A stretch of 64,000 nt of DNA, taken from NCBI GenBank assembly GCA_947069175.1, contig CAMTDV010000027.1, positions 39,321,369 to 39,385,368 of the forward strand, read 5' to 3'. A program made the position numbers and the translations under genes. Source of the DNA: Scalesia atractyloides. Taxonomy: Eukaryota > Streptophyta > Magnoliopsida > Asterales > Asteraceae. The notes under the pieces were generated by a model that saw nothing but the letters and a program-made list of their open reading frames with translations, searched no databases and was not told the origin of the DNA. Shown here one piece after another: positions 23,499-35,510 of this stretch (its first letter is position 1; every line of letters begins with the position of its first letter).

Positions 23499-24459
23499 CT
23501 AAAAGGGTTTGACAACAAAAGATAGATTTAGGCTTTGATCGTAAAGTGTTGTTATAAAGAAAAGTATCTGTTTTGAGCAAATAGGTATCATGTAACACGT
23601 ACAACTTCACATAGATAGCATAGGCATGTTGGCATTCAAAAGCATAAACACGTATGATTTGCGTAAAGGAATATAAATTTAGTTGGTTCACGAGAATTAT
23701 TATTATTGTTTTTGGTTACGAAGGGCGTGCGAATCGTGCATCGGGTTCGAAATGAATGAGATAACAAGTATTAAAAACACATAGAAATTGAGATAGCATA
23801 AAAGATAGGCCCAATAAAATAATCGAGTGTTTCGGGTTGAGAAATGTTCGACTATTCCAAAGTGAATCGAGATCCTTCCAAATTAGAGAAATGTGCTTTG
23901 GCCTATAGGTAAAGTGCTCTCGCCGAGAAGCAATTAACGACACTCTACCCTTCCAGTTACTACACGTCTCTAACCGATCGAAAAATCGAAACATTGGCGA
24001 CATTTAAAATCGAGGGATGGGACTACTTGATAAGGTGCAGGTTTCACCCCTATCTTGACAACATTGTACCCTAGATATGGTTGGTACTTACCAAACGAGG
24101 AGCATATTCTGACTCGTTGGCAAGGGTCCACTAGAGTTTGAGACGGAAATTCCCATCAAGATGTGGATTTCACTCCTAACTTGATGGTATAATTTCGTGG
24201 AAAAATCAAATTCACGGATTGAGAGTGATCACCAAAGTGCGGGTTTCACCCCTATTTTGGTGAGATCGTCTCGATTGTAGTTTGAGTGTCTTCAAGTCTT
24301 CAAGTGTGTAAATTGTGTAAGTGTTTTAGGAAAAACACATGCATATAAGATAAAAGAAATAGGAAGAATTAACATTTTAATCATGAAGCAAGAATGGTCA
24401 AGTTGGTCACTTAAACTATAGACTAGGTCGAACATGGCAATTCTACCTAATTCCCTATA
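23499..24459 (-). other. Tekay-1 5' leader
   Basis: Untranslated leader between primer site and gag. No long conserved frame. It holds several recurring phrases of the type GGTTTCACCCCTATCTTG (24028, 24166, 24248), a diverged repeat motif spaced roughly 80-140 bp. Confidence 0.6.
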
Positions 24460-24460
24460 A

Positions 24461-24476
24461 CCTGGCTCTGATACCA
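24461..24476 (-). promoter_or_regulatory. Tekay-1 primer binding site (initiator tRNA-Met)
   Basis: The minus strand reads TGGTATCAGAGCCAGG, an exact complement of the initiator tRNA-Met 3' end (CCTGGCTCTGATACCA), three bases from the 5' LTR. Confidence 0.95.
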
Positions 24477-24479
24477 ATC

Positions 24480-26971
24480 TGTCACACCCCAACCGATTGT
24501 GGAAACATCGGAGTGAGACGACTAGATTGTTTATTGCATCATAACACTATTCGTGACAGTATTTAAATCAACCAAATTTCATTTCATTCAAACATCAAAT
24601 GTCATATTACAACAAAATCCAAATAAGAGTAACATCAACGAAATAAGTTCAACAATAACATGATAATTGACTTAGCATTCTACGCGTGTTTCTAAGCCAT
24701 TCCTACTAAATTCCGTCATACAACTTCATCAACCTCCAACATGTTAAAAAGTATAGTTCAATAACAAAGTATTGGCGAGTACACAAGTTTAATATCATAG
24801 CATAAGTATAAAATCCAATTTAAACAAATCCACATGATTAGCTAGCATACAAGATAAATGTAAACAAGGCATGTGAATCTACAAGTCATTCCTCTAGTGT
24901 ACCGCAAAATAGATTTCAACTTAACAATGACCACAAGAATACGGGCGGTGCGTTACTTCTATAGCACTATACATGTTAAGGGAGGCTCGATCAAAGTTAA
25001 TGACATTTAGATCACATAAGAATGTACCAAGTAATATTCAAGTAGCATAAAACTAAAGCATGTTGATGGATTGTTTCTGTATAGGATAAAGTGTGATTTA
25101 GTTTAGTTTTAGTAAATTAATCATGTTGCACCGAAATAGTGGAAAGCATAAAAGGGGTCGAGTGTACTCACGGTTTTGCAAAGTATTATCCGTGAGAGAG
25201 TTAGGTTGATTTAGGGGTTGGAACACCAAGTTTATCCTACACAAGGAAATGAAGGTGTATGAGTTTTAGATTGACGAGGAGTTTAATGAGTTTAGGAATA
25301 GAAAATGTACGAGAAAGTATATATACGAAAGTATTTATCTAGACATTTAACGCGTGTTTTTGACACTAATAAGCCCAGAAGGGTGTTTGTGTTTTTCTGG
25401 GTCATGCCCAATAGAATTGTAACAATTGTTATGTCTAAGATAATATAACCTACTTTTTAAGACAACTAACCATTGGGTCATGGTCTAAGTTTTGGTTATA
25501 TTAAGTATTTACATATAGTTATATTACTACTAATTAATCATATAGCTCATGTATTCCATGGAAGTCATGTAAGTCATGCATGGAGGTAAGAGGATAACCA
25601 TCCTCAACCACTTTCCTAGATTCACCATTACACAAGATTGACACAAGGACAATCCGGATGGTCAAGAATTATAGAAATCATCAAGTGAGGGGTGGATTGA
25701 ATAGTTGAATGGCCAAGGCCTTCATGTAATCACACCTACACCATCACAAGCTTGAAAGCTCGGATGGCTCAACACTTGTGGGTTTGAAACCCTAATAAAA
25801 ACCACAAGTTTAGAAACAAGATATGGCTCTTAATTGTATGTGAACAAGTCCAGCTTAACACACTAACCATAATTTTGGTTAGTGGCATACATAGCATAGA
25901 ATTGTTATGATTAAAACATGTTTGAAAAAGTTTTATAAGTTATCATCCAAAACAGAAAGTTTGGCCCCAAAAATGATGTGATTCCACCTTGGTTTTCCAT
26001 GGAAAACCTATGGTAACATCCATAGGGCTTTAGCAAACATTGTTGAGGAAGAAACAAAGCAAACACATTGAAAAATTTGAAGATTGAAAGATAAAAATTT
26101 GGGCAGAAAGTTTTATGCACTTTTGGACCTCAAAATTGTGTGGTTTCACCTTAGTTTGCCCATGCAAACTTGTGAGAACCTTCCTAGAGGTTATCCAAGA
26201 GTGTTTGAAAGAAAAACAAGGTAAAAAGAAGAAGAAAAGTGAGTTGAAACTCACTTACAAGCTGCTGCGTTTCAGCAACGAATTTCAGAAGTTTGGGACT
26301 TGTTTGGAGAGTATGGAGGCTAGAAAAAGTGAGAAATGGGTGGAGGATCCTTGGGTTATATAGGGGAAGGATTAGGGTTAGGGTTTGGGTTGCATTTAAT
26401 GTAATTGGGGGGAGTTTGAATTTAAAAAAAAGAAAGAGGGGGAAGACCCCATGCTTGCGGCCGCAATGGCTGGTAGGTTTTTTTTGATCTTTTAATTAAT
26501 TAAATGATGTAGTTAAGGCTTATAACTTGTATTTTATAAGTGTGACATGAATGGGTCTTGAATGTGGGATAACATGGTGCAAAATATTGTTTTAAAAACC
26601 CTAAAAAGAACAATCATGAACAATTATTTTTGAACATTTTAAGACATGATTTTATGATAATTTGAAGCTTGAATTCTTTGAGTAATAACACAAATTGTTT
26701 TGCTAGAGTTTAGTAAGATTGATAAACATTTGTTACATATTTACAGGTTGTTTCGATTTGATTTATGAAGGAATAAAGTATAGCGTGATCATAAGTTTAA
26801 ATGCGAATAAAGTTTGCGAATTTACGTAATTGTTTAATCTTGTTTACAATCAAAGCCTTAGAATACAATGGGTTGAAATTAGAAATACGATTACAAGGTT
26901 TGGACTTTTCAAAAATAGAAACACCAAGCAGACGTGCTAAAAACAGAAAGATACAAATGCGAAGCGTTACA
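24480..26971 (-). repeat. Tekay-1 5' LTR
   Basis: Partner of 16357-18861. Its minus-strand promoter region is at about 26350-26400. Confidence 0.93.
26356..26386 (-). promoter_or_regulatory. Tekay-1 LTR promoter: TATA box with telomere-like box upstream
   Basis: On the minus strand, AAACCCTAACCCTAA (26372-26386) is followed ten bases later by TATATAA (26356-26362). Telo-boxes near TATA elements occur in plant housekeeping promoters (established knowledge). The same arrangement is in the 3' LTR at about 18230-18265. Confidence 0.5.
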
Positions 26972-27415
26972 GTGGATTATGGTATCGTGGTGGTGGGTGG
27001 TGGTAGGTGTGAGAGAAGTGATTTGCCAAGGGATGGATTGCAATTGAACCAAACACCTCTATTTATAGTTGGTAACAGATGGTTTACACGGCTTCCTGCC
27101 TACGTCTTCTCTATCTTCATTTAATGAGCTGTGTCATTCCGTATGGTCACACGGCCCCGTGTGTCAACGACACCGCCTCATGGCCCTTGTACTTGTTGTA
27201 CTATCTAAGATTCTGCAAATCTGGGAGTTGACCACTGCCCATGTCTATGGGACACTGCCCCGTGTGTCTTGTCTGCTTCTATTTTTCTTTTTCTTTCCGG
27301 AATCTAGAGTGAGGCACAACCCCATGCCTTGGTGGCACGACCTTGTGCTTGTCTTGTGATTTGTTTTTTTTATCTTGAGGTTAAGCTCGGATGGTTGGTA
27401 TGATGTATCAACTTC
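26972..27415 (-). repeat. LARD-2 3' LTR (partial)
   Basis: The reverse complement matches the first half of the LARD LTR, from about TGATACATCA (27415) to the Tekay-1 insertion point in the GTGGATGA-like CCACC-rich segment. A CACGGCCCCGTG word lies at 27150-27161. Confidence 0.7.
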
Positions 27416-28088
27416 TCTTCTTAGTTTGATTAGTTGGTAAGGACCGGGAAAGTATTGTCTTGTCAAGTTCTAGATTTGTAAGAACCGTGCGGGCTATTCA
27501 CACAAGGAATGAAAAGTAAGCATTTAGTAAAGATATGATATTGAATGCTCAGTAAAGGCTCAAAACTCACAATTTGTGGGAAAGGTTAAAAGTGTGAAAA
27601 TGTATATACAATCAAAGTTTAAAAAGATTGTCATGCCTTTTTATATTTTTTTTCTTGTACGGTTCTTTTTATCACGACACTATCGGTTGTAAACTTGTAA
27701 AAAACAAAAGAATTTTAGAACTTGGTTTCCTAGCTTAAACAAGACAAAACAATCTAAAAGAATATTTTGAAAAAGATTTGGGGTGTTTAACAGTTCCAAG
27801 TAGAGTTTTTTGTAAGGCTTGTTTTAGGACAAACAAATTCAAGAACCCAACCCCACACTTAAATTACACATTGTCCTCAGTGTGTCCAAAATTGGTAGAA
27901 TTGATTAAATGCGTAAATGTGGGTTAAAAATAACATTTTTATTTTTATTTGAAAATCAGATACTAGGCACGGGGCATGTTTAGGGGAAACGACCCTGTAT
28001 AAAAAGTGCCAGTGTCATAACTTCTGTAAAATTTTCAAAAGGGAGAAACGGGGTCGTGCTTGGTAGGCACGTTACACATTATCCTTAG
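27416..28088 (-). other. LARD-2 internal body, left part
   Basis: Inverted match to LARD-1 13100-13640; no gene. The segment from about 27873 to 28070 is repeated at 41976-42165 beyond Copia-B. Confidence 0.55.
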
Positions 28089-28553
28089 TGTTGATGCATT
28101 ATGTCTATTGCCTACGTCTAGGATGTGTCTATATTGTTTATAGGGCTTTAGTGTTAAATGTATATATGTTAAATGTTTATTTTGTACGTTTTTGTATGAC
28201 TCGTACGGACGAGATTGTATGGTTCGTACGGGTGACTCTCAATCACTCGTATGGATCAGCTGCTCGTATCAAGCACATCTCTGTTATACACCACTCCGGT
28301 ACGAGTCATGTCGACCTATAAATAGAGGAGTGTGGTGTCAGCGCTAAGGAGTAAGTTCATGTAGTACGGAGAAGTCCTGCTAGTTTGTTTACTCGCGTAT
28401 GTACTTTGCACGTCTTTGAATACAACAGAGCAGTTAAATAGTAAGTTCTATCTTGTTTGTTTTGTCAACCTCTCTAGCAATGAATTCCGTCTATGCTAGT
28501 TGAGTTAGATCAGATCAGTTGCTCATCAGAGGGGATCCCAATCCTCGTTCACA
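28089..28553 (+). repeat. Copia-B 5' LTR
   Basis: A 465-bp LTR with a TATAAATA box at 28317-28324 and several CGTACG-type words around 28198-28310. Confidence 0.92.
28317..28324 (+). promoter_or_regulatory. Copia-B LTR TATA box
   Basis: TATAAATAGAGG context; changed to TATAAATTGAGG in the 3' LTR near 41741. Confidence 0.6.
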
Positions 28554-28555
28554 AG

Positions 28556-28567
28556 TGGTATCAGAGC
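28556..28567 (+). promoter_or_regulatory. Copia-B primer binding site
   Basis: TGGTATCAGAGC, complementary to the 3' end of initiator tRNA-Met, two bases after the LTR. Confidence 0.92.
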
Positions 28568-28798
28568 TTTGAGATCTGATCTACTGACAAATGACAAGTA
28601 ATTGTTGGTTTGTACGAACGGATCTCATTCGCACAAATTGTCTTGTCATTCGCACGAAGGAATTTTTCCACACTAATCAGTTTGTTCAAAAAGTGTGTTT
28701 TTGAAATTTAACAGAAAATGTCTATAGAATTTTACAACTCATTCGCTACATCGGCTGTTACGAACACATTGTTTCAGAACATCGATCTCGAAAACTAG

Positions 28799-31700
28799 AT
28801 GGGGACAATGACCAAACCACCAAAGTTAATGAATCTAGAAGACTTCGATAGCTGGAGTGAGCGGTTCATGAATTGGGTCCAGGAAAATCATTTACTTGCT
28901 GGTTCGCGATTGAAGCTAAATATCAAGCGCCGGTTGGTGAAAATGGCCTCGAGAAGACTCTTGCTCAACTTTCAGATGTCGAAAGGGAAAGGTTTATCAA
29001 CAAGAAGAAAATGATGAATATTCTGTAACAATCCATTAAAGAAGATATTCTGGCGTTACTTCAACACGATGATGATGCTCAATCATTGTGGAATGCTCTC
29101 CGTTTAAAGTTTCAGGGAAGTGCTCAGCTTCGCAAGAGTAAATGGGCGTTGCATAGCAAAGAGTTTGATATCTTCACGCTGATTAAAGGTGAAACTGTAT
29201 ACTATCATTTGGTGGTTCAGATGAAAAGAATGGGAATCATAAAGACCAACGAGGAACTTGTTGATAAGTTTGCAGATTCTCTTCCACAAGGCGAATGGTC
29301 TACTTATCTGACCATACTAAAGAACGGAACTCAGTATGGTAATTTCTCATTATCAAGTTTCATTGAAAGGCTGGAGGGACACGAACTCGAAATGCAGAAG
29401 ATGGCAAAGAACAAAACTGTCCAAGTACAACAAGATGTTAATCTGTACTTCAAGAACAGTTTTGCTGCTCAAATTCAGTCACCAAAAATCCTGACAGCTT
29501 TCTGCGCCTTCAGTTCGCAAAGTTCACCACAATCAAACCAGAACAATGTCCTTCAATCTTTTCCATCAGTTGATCCTAACACTCCCTCAAGCCCACAGTC
29601 ATCTTATGGTTCAAATCAACCCCGTATCATCCAGACTACTTCATCATCTCATTCTAATCAAAGAGTCTTGCAGTGCAACATTGCTGTAGATTTTCAGAAT
29701 ACACAGAATTTCAATGAGAAGACTGCAAAGCAGCACATGTCTTTACTAGCTTCAGTGCTCGAGTCTTATGATAGTCTAGTCGCAGGGAAAATCAGAAACT
29801 CAGAAATGACGCGAGAAGATTATGATAAGATAGATCCGGTTGAGATGGAGCTGATTGACATCAAGTGATGTATGGCATCAATTGTTCGTCGCACACAAAG
29901 ATTCATGGAGATAACAAGAAAAGAAAACTTGGCAGGTCTAGATGGAAAACTTGGGTTTGATAAATCCAAAGTTACTTGCTTTAAATGTCGGGAGAAAGGA
30001 CACTTTAAGCGTGAATGTCCGAACAGAGAGGTTCAGGGTAACCATAACCCTTTCACCGATGATTATTACAAGAGAGCAATCTACCATCGCCCTCAGCCAA
30101 GAACATGAATGGTGCCAATTGAAGACAAACAGCCAGAGACCAAAGATAAATCACTGGTGGTTACTCAAGAAGATGAGGGCTTCAACTAGAACAAATATAT
30201 CTCAAAGGGAGAAAGCTTGGCTTTGGTTGCCGAGATTATAGAAGAACCCGAAGAAGAATTAGGGGCGTTGTTTGACGAGGGTCCTAGTGATGATGATTTC
30301 TATTATCACACTTCGTCAGAGGAGGAGGAAGTTTTGAACAGTCCATTCAAACACCTTTTGCCTAATGATATATTAAAAAAATTGCAGGTTATTTTGCACC
30401 TAGTCAACATTCATCATGTGAAGAGCAAAAGAAGCTAGTTGATGATGAAAAAGCAAATGAAAAGATGGAGAAGTTTTCAGAAGACATCATCAAAGCTTGC
30501 ATGGCAAATGGCAATGAGGTAATAAGTCAAAAAGTGAGTCTGTGGTTGAAAAACCTTGTTTAAAATGTGCAGAGCCATGTAGTGATTGTCTTGAAAAAGA
30601 CAAACGATATCCTGGACTCCAAAGTTTAACAGACAGTTTGTCTAGTGATTACAAATCCACTAAGGAAGCATATGACAAATTGAGTGCATCTGTTAAAAAA
30701 TATATTAAAGCACTCATAAAGAATGACGCAACACTTTTGATGCTCAAATCGACATTTATGGATAAACAGATGGCTATTAATATTCATTTGAACACTATCG
30801 CTGAGCTAAAAGTGAGCTTGAGAAAATTAGAATCGAATCTGAATAGGGTTAACAAATTGTTAACAAGTTATTCAACAAGCTCGTACGTCACTGATCACAT
30901 TCTGCCCAAAATAAAAATAATGATGAATCTAAAATGGTGAAACTAAAAGTGCGAGTTACGATCGTGTTCTACCACCCATGTGGAATAGTCGTGCATGCAA
31001 AAAGCCATCTTGGGTAGAAAAAGGCGCTTAACCTAAAGTTGAAAACTGAACCATCTAGTGAGCTGCCTGTGGATATCGACGTAACTTACACCAAATCTGA
31101 AGGTGAATGTGACTCTGAAGTGGTAAACACTATGGTTGAAAATGTGTTAAAAGGAGAATCTGAAAATTCTGAGTCTGAAAAATCTTACAAGTTTGAGTCT
31201 GATGATATATCGGAAGATAGTTTAAATATCGATCCAAATGTTATAGTTTATAAAATGAAAGGATCTGATAAACTATTTTCGGATTAGGACTTTCTGATCC
31301 AAAACGAGAACATGGATCGTGTGGATAAAATGTTCAAGCTTGTGGAGGTAAGTCATACTGATTTAGATAAACGTGATGTATCTTTCTACTCTAAATCAAA
31401 AAGTAACAACCGACCCTACTATCATAGAAATAGAGATTATCCAGAAAATAAAAGGGCAGGTTTAGGCTTCCAAAAGCGAGATATGAACAACAAGTCCCAA
31501 AAATTGAATTTTACAAAGAAAATTAACTTTGTTTTTGGGACAACAACTGAGAAAAAAAGGAGATCATCGGTACTCAATCAAACGATGATTTTCTTAAAGG
31601 AAAAGAGAAACGGAAACAAGTTTTGGATACCTTTGTTCATAAGGACAGTAGAACGTGCTATAACTGTAAGAAAGTTGGGCATATCGCACGATATTGCTCA

Positions 31701-32090
31701 CAAACTAGTCCAAAACCTGTTTCGCATCCTAAAAAGTTCACTGAGGATGAAAAGCAGAAAGCACCCATGTTTGCGCCAAAAAAATTCTAAAAAGAACCAA
31801 CGAATCTCACAAAAATGTTAAACCAACCATTCAATGTCAATCTAAATTTGAAATTGGTGAAACATCAAATAAAACTCGTCAATTGGATTTAAAATTTTAT
31901 GTTAAAAAGGCTAAACTTCAGACGCAAAAATGGGTTGCTAAAGTTAAACCATCCAAAGTTGCACCTAAACCTTCTGTTTCACACCAAACCAAACTTAAAA
32001 AGATTGATAAAAACAAAGTGGGTCCAAAATTTGACATTCCAAACCCAACCAAGACCAAACATGCTTCGGTTTCTTTATTTAAATAGTCTC
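28799..32090 (+). pseudogene. Copia-B gag with two CCHC knuckles
   Basis: Starts near KLMNLEDFDSWSERFMNWVQ, then in another frame LWNALRLKFQGSAQLRKSKW and the helical gag core (29086-29868). The first knuckle is CFKCREKGHFKREC (29977-30018). A long charged, coiled-coil-like linker follows (30217-31290; EEEEVLNSPFK, DKLSASVKKYIKALIKNDAT). A second knuckle CYNCKKVGHIARYC lies at 31656-31697, then a K/P-rich tail. Two knuckles 1.6 kb apart with a long linker make this gag unusually large for copia. At least five frame interruptions are visible. Confidence 0.83.
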
Positions 32091-32109
32091 TTCATCGTGT
32101 GTGTAGGGG

Positions 32110-32430
32110 CTCTAGCGTGCGATAATGTCAAAATGGATAATGGACAGTAGAGCTTCTCGCCACATGACAGGAAAGCTTGCGTTGCTCAACGACGTTAAAG
32201 CTATCTGTGGAGGGTATGTAGGTTTTGCCGGAACGCAGGGAGGAAGGATTGTAGGTGAAGGAATTCTCACAAATGGAGTTGTATGGTCTGATAAAGTGAA
32301 CTACATCGCTGAGCTTGAGAACAATCTACTTAGCATCTCACAAATTTGTGACAAGAAGTTCACGACGCGTTTCAACGATAAAGAATGCTTGATCATAAAA
32401 CCCGGCTTCAAGATTCGGGAGGAATAGATA
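32110..32430 (+). pseudogene. Copia-B protease
   Basis: WIMDSRASRHMTG is the copia protease active site, normally W-x-x-DSGAS-xHMT; glycine is arginine here, which should abolish activity. It is followed by LENNLLSISQICDKKFTTRF, the standard segment leading into the GAG-pre-integrase domain. Confidence 0.88.
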
Positions 32431-33480
32431 CTGATGCGTGCTCCTCTAGAGAATGATTTATATGTTCTTGATACGGGTATTGCTTCTACCACGTCAAAGA
32501 AAGTTCAATGCTTTGTATCTAAAGCTACCGAGAAAGAGTCGATTCTGTGGCATCGGATGATGGGGCACATTTATCTACCAAAGATGACTATCTTGTGCAT
32601 AACGACCTAGTGGAGGGTGTTAATTTGAAGAATTTTCAACTATCTGATGATTGTCTGAGCTGTAAAAAGGAGAAGCAACATAAGAAATCACACTCGAGAA
32701 AGCTGTTGAATTCTATCAAGCTACCACTAGAAAGCCTACACATGGATCTATTTGGACCAGTTAACGTCAAAAGTATCTCTGGTGATTTATACTGCCTTGT
32801 CATTACATATGATTATTCACGATTCTCATGGGTTTTCTTTCTGGAGAGTAAAGACGGAACTTTTGAAACTCTTATGATCCTCTTTAGAAAACTTGAAAAC
32901 TTATATCACTTGCCATCAAGAGAATCCGCAGAGACAACGGAACAGAGTTCAAGAACAAGAAGATGCGAGAATTCTGCAATGAAAAGGGGATTCTTCACGA
33001 ATTCAGCGCCCTCTATACTCCTCAACAAAATGGAGTAGCTGAACGTAAGAATCGCATACTTATCGAGACTGCCAGAACAATGTTTGCTGATTCGAAATTG
33101 CCAATCAGTTTCTAGAGTGAAGCCGTCGCGTCAGCGTGTTATACCTTAAATCGGTGTTAACAGTTAAGCCTCACAACAAAACATGTTTCGAGTTACTGAA
33201 TCATCAAAAGCCCAACATTGCATTTTTGGAACCTTTTGGATCTCCGTGTACCGTATTGGACCCGGATGGTAAATTTGGAGCCAAATCCTTGGAAGGATTT
33301 TTCATCGGTTATGCTACTCCCCAGAAACGTGTTTTCTTGCCAAGTCTGAACCAGGTCATTCTAGCGCAGCACGTTGATTGTCAAGATATAAGACACCAAC
33401 ACAGAAACCTGGGGATCCGTGGCTATTTAACTACGATGGATTGTGGGATTCATTCGACCTGCCAGATGTGCCATTAGATG
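32431..33480 (+). pseudogene. Copia-B integrase
   Basis: The zinc-binding part (LWHRMMGH ... CLSCKKEKQHKKSH) is followed by the core: SLHMDLFGPVNVKSISGDLY with the first catalytic Asp, YDYSRFSWVFFLESKD, a second-Asp region around 32930, then QQNGVAERKNR with the catalytic Glu at about 33030, and PFGSPCTVLDPDGKFGAKSL near the C-terminus. Frameshifts near 32560, 32910 and 33010 and a stop near 33115 disrupt it. Confidence 0.88.
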
Positions 33481-33542
33481 AAGAACTTGTTCTTCTCTTT
33501 CAACAGCATCAAATATCTACATAAGAACAAGTCTCTAAACCG

Positions 33543-33899
33543 TTGGTGATTTCTACATCACTTCCTGTCAACTCGTCTGATGTCGGTCAAAGCTCTTCTC
33601 AACAAGTTCCTGTTCCTGCACCAAATGTCAATACTGCCGAATCATCTGCCCAACTGAATGCTGATGCTGACTCTGATCGGGAACCTACTTTCAACGATGG
33701 TGGATCTAGTTCCGGTGAAGGATCTGAACAGATTGAAAGCTTCTTGAACAAACAAGCTACTCAGTCTAATGCCAGGAATGAAGCCTCTTCGTCTGTACCA
33801 GTCGTCGATGAAGTTCTTACGAATTTGCAACCGCAAGTAGATGTTCCAATCGAAGTGATGCCTAGGACACTTTCCTATCATCCATCAGAGAACATTTAA
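33543..33899 (+). pseudogene. Copia-B integrase-RT linker
   Basis: An S/Q/E-rich low-complexity linker without a recognised domain. It occupies the place between integrase and RT and is probably disordered. Confidence 0.6.
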
Positions 33900-34009
33900 G
33901 ACAGCTTACAAACCGGAGTGCAAACTCGGAATCAGATCAACAAGGATCTAAGCTGTTTTTATACTAGTATTGCTCCACTCCAAACCCGACTTTCTAATAG
34001 TTATTTTAT

Positions 34010-35000
34010 TTCTCAGGTTGAGCCGGGAAGCTGGAAAGACGCGTTAAAGGAAGCAAGCTGGGTGGATGTAATGCAAGAAGAGTTGCTTCAATTCCAGAAA
34101 CTTGGAGTTTAGAAGCTTGTTGACCTACCTAATCATCACAAAAAGATAAACACTCGATGGGTCTTCAAGTGCAAATGTGATGATAGGGGTGTGGTAGTGC
34201 GCAACAAAGATCGACTTGTGGTTCAAGGTTTTCATCAGTAAGAAGGGATAGACTACCGAAGTCTACACCCCAGTTGCCCATCTTGAAGCGATTTGCATAT
34301 TCTTGGCCTTTGCCTCATGGAAAGGGTTCAAGGTGTACCAGTTAGATGTTAAATCTGCTTTCATATATGGTAAAGTTAAAGTGGAAGTGTATGTCGGCCA
34401 ACCACTGGGTTCGTCGATCCAGTGCACAAAGACAAAGTCTAGCTTCTGAACAAAGCCTTATATGGTCTTCTAGACAATGGCTTTATCAGAGGAACTGTAG
34501 ATTCTAATCTTTTTACCAAGGAAGTGGATGGGCATTTAATCATCGTACAGATATATGTTGATGATATTATCTTTGGATCGACAAATGAAAAGCTGTGTAA
34601 AGACTTTGAAGAAGTCATGAAACGCAAATTCGAAATGAGAGCGATGGGGGAGATGATGTTCTTTCTAGGACTTCAGGTCGATCAGTTGCCTAATGGTATC
34701 TTTATCCATCAGAAGAAGTATGTCCATGACATATTGGAGAAATTCAATATGACAGGGGCAAAACCAGCATCTACCCCGTTAGCTCCAAATCACGACATTT
34801 GTGCAGATCTTATTGGAGAAAGAGTTGACGAGACTTTATATCGCTCCATGATCAGATCCTTGATGTATCTTACCTCTTTGCGACCTGATATCATGTATCC
34901 AACGTGCCTGTGCGCCCGTTATCAGTCTAATCCAAGAGAGTCGCATTGGCTTGCTGTCAAACGCATTATGAGATATCTGAATGGTTTTCCAATCGCCGAC
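34010..35000 (+). pseudogene. Copia-B reverse transcriptase
   Basis: EPGSWKDALKEASWVDVMQE, then INTRWVFKCKCDD, QLDVKSAF in a second frame, and the active site YVDDIIFGSTNEKLCKDFEE in the frame starting 34524. GLQVDQLPNGIFIHQKKYV and RPDIMYPTCLCARYQSNPRE follow. The catalytic Y-V-D-D is intact, but stops near 34112 and frame changes around 34240-34500 break the fingers-palm region. Confidence 0.9.
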
Positions 35001-35510
35001 TTGTGGTACCCTAGACATGACGATTTCAATCTTGCAGGATACTCGGATTCTGATTTCTGTTGCTGCAAACTAAATACCAAATCTACGACAGCCGGCTGCC
35101 AGTTATTCAGAACCCGTTTGGTAACGTGGCAGTGAAAGAAACAGACCGCGGTCGCTCTCTCTACATGTGAAGCTAAATACGTTTCAGCATCTAACTGTTA
35201 TGCCCAGATACTCTAGATTCAACAACAGATGAGAGACTTCGGAATTCAATTTCTTGCTACGCCAATATATGTAGATAACCAGGCTGCGATCGATATCACA
35301 AAAAACTCATGTCAACACTCACGCACTAAACATATTGAGATTCGACACCACTTTATTCGTGATTGCTACGAGAAAAAGTTAGTTAGAATTGAGAAAATCC
35401 ACACTGATGACCAAAGGCAGATTTTTATACCAAAGCTTTTGATAAACAAGATTAAAAAATCTTTTAAAGTTGAATGGTTTAAAAAATCTGACATTAGGGG
35501 ATGTTCATGA
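35001..35510 (+). pseudogene. Copia-B RNase H
   Basis: LAGYSDSDFCCCKLNTKSTT contains the first catalytic Asp region. ALSTCEAKYVSASNCYAQIL follows after a stop replacing the C in WQCKKQ, then YVDNQAAIDITKN and SRTKHIEIRHHFIRDCYEKK. It ends near 35510, just before the non-coding gap. Confidence 0.9.

Larger units (their letters stand above)
16357..26971 (-). mobile_element. Tekay-1: full-length Ty3/gypsy chromovirus, inactivated
   Basis: A 10.6-kb element with 2.5-kb LTRs (16357-18861 and 24480-26971) and identical 5-bp flanks GTGGA (16352-16356, 26972-26976). It has an exact initiator-tRNA-Met primer site, a polypurine tract, and the order gag-protease-RT-RNase H-integrase-chromodomain. The C-terminal RWEGKRGTEYTWE and the long LTRs point to the Tekay (Del) clade. 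Frameshifts in gag and pol, a stop after the RT active site and an altered RNase H residue show it cannot make a full polyprotein. It is the least decayed gypsy element here. Confidence 0.93.
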
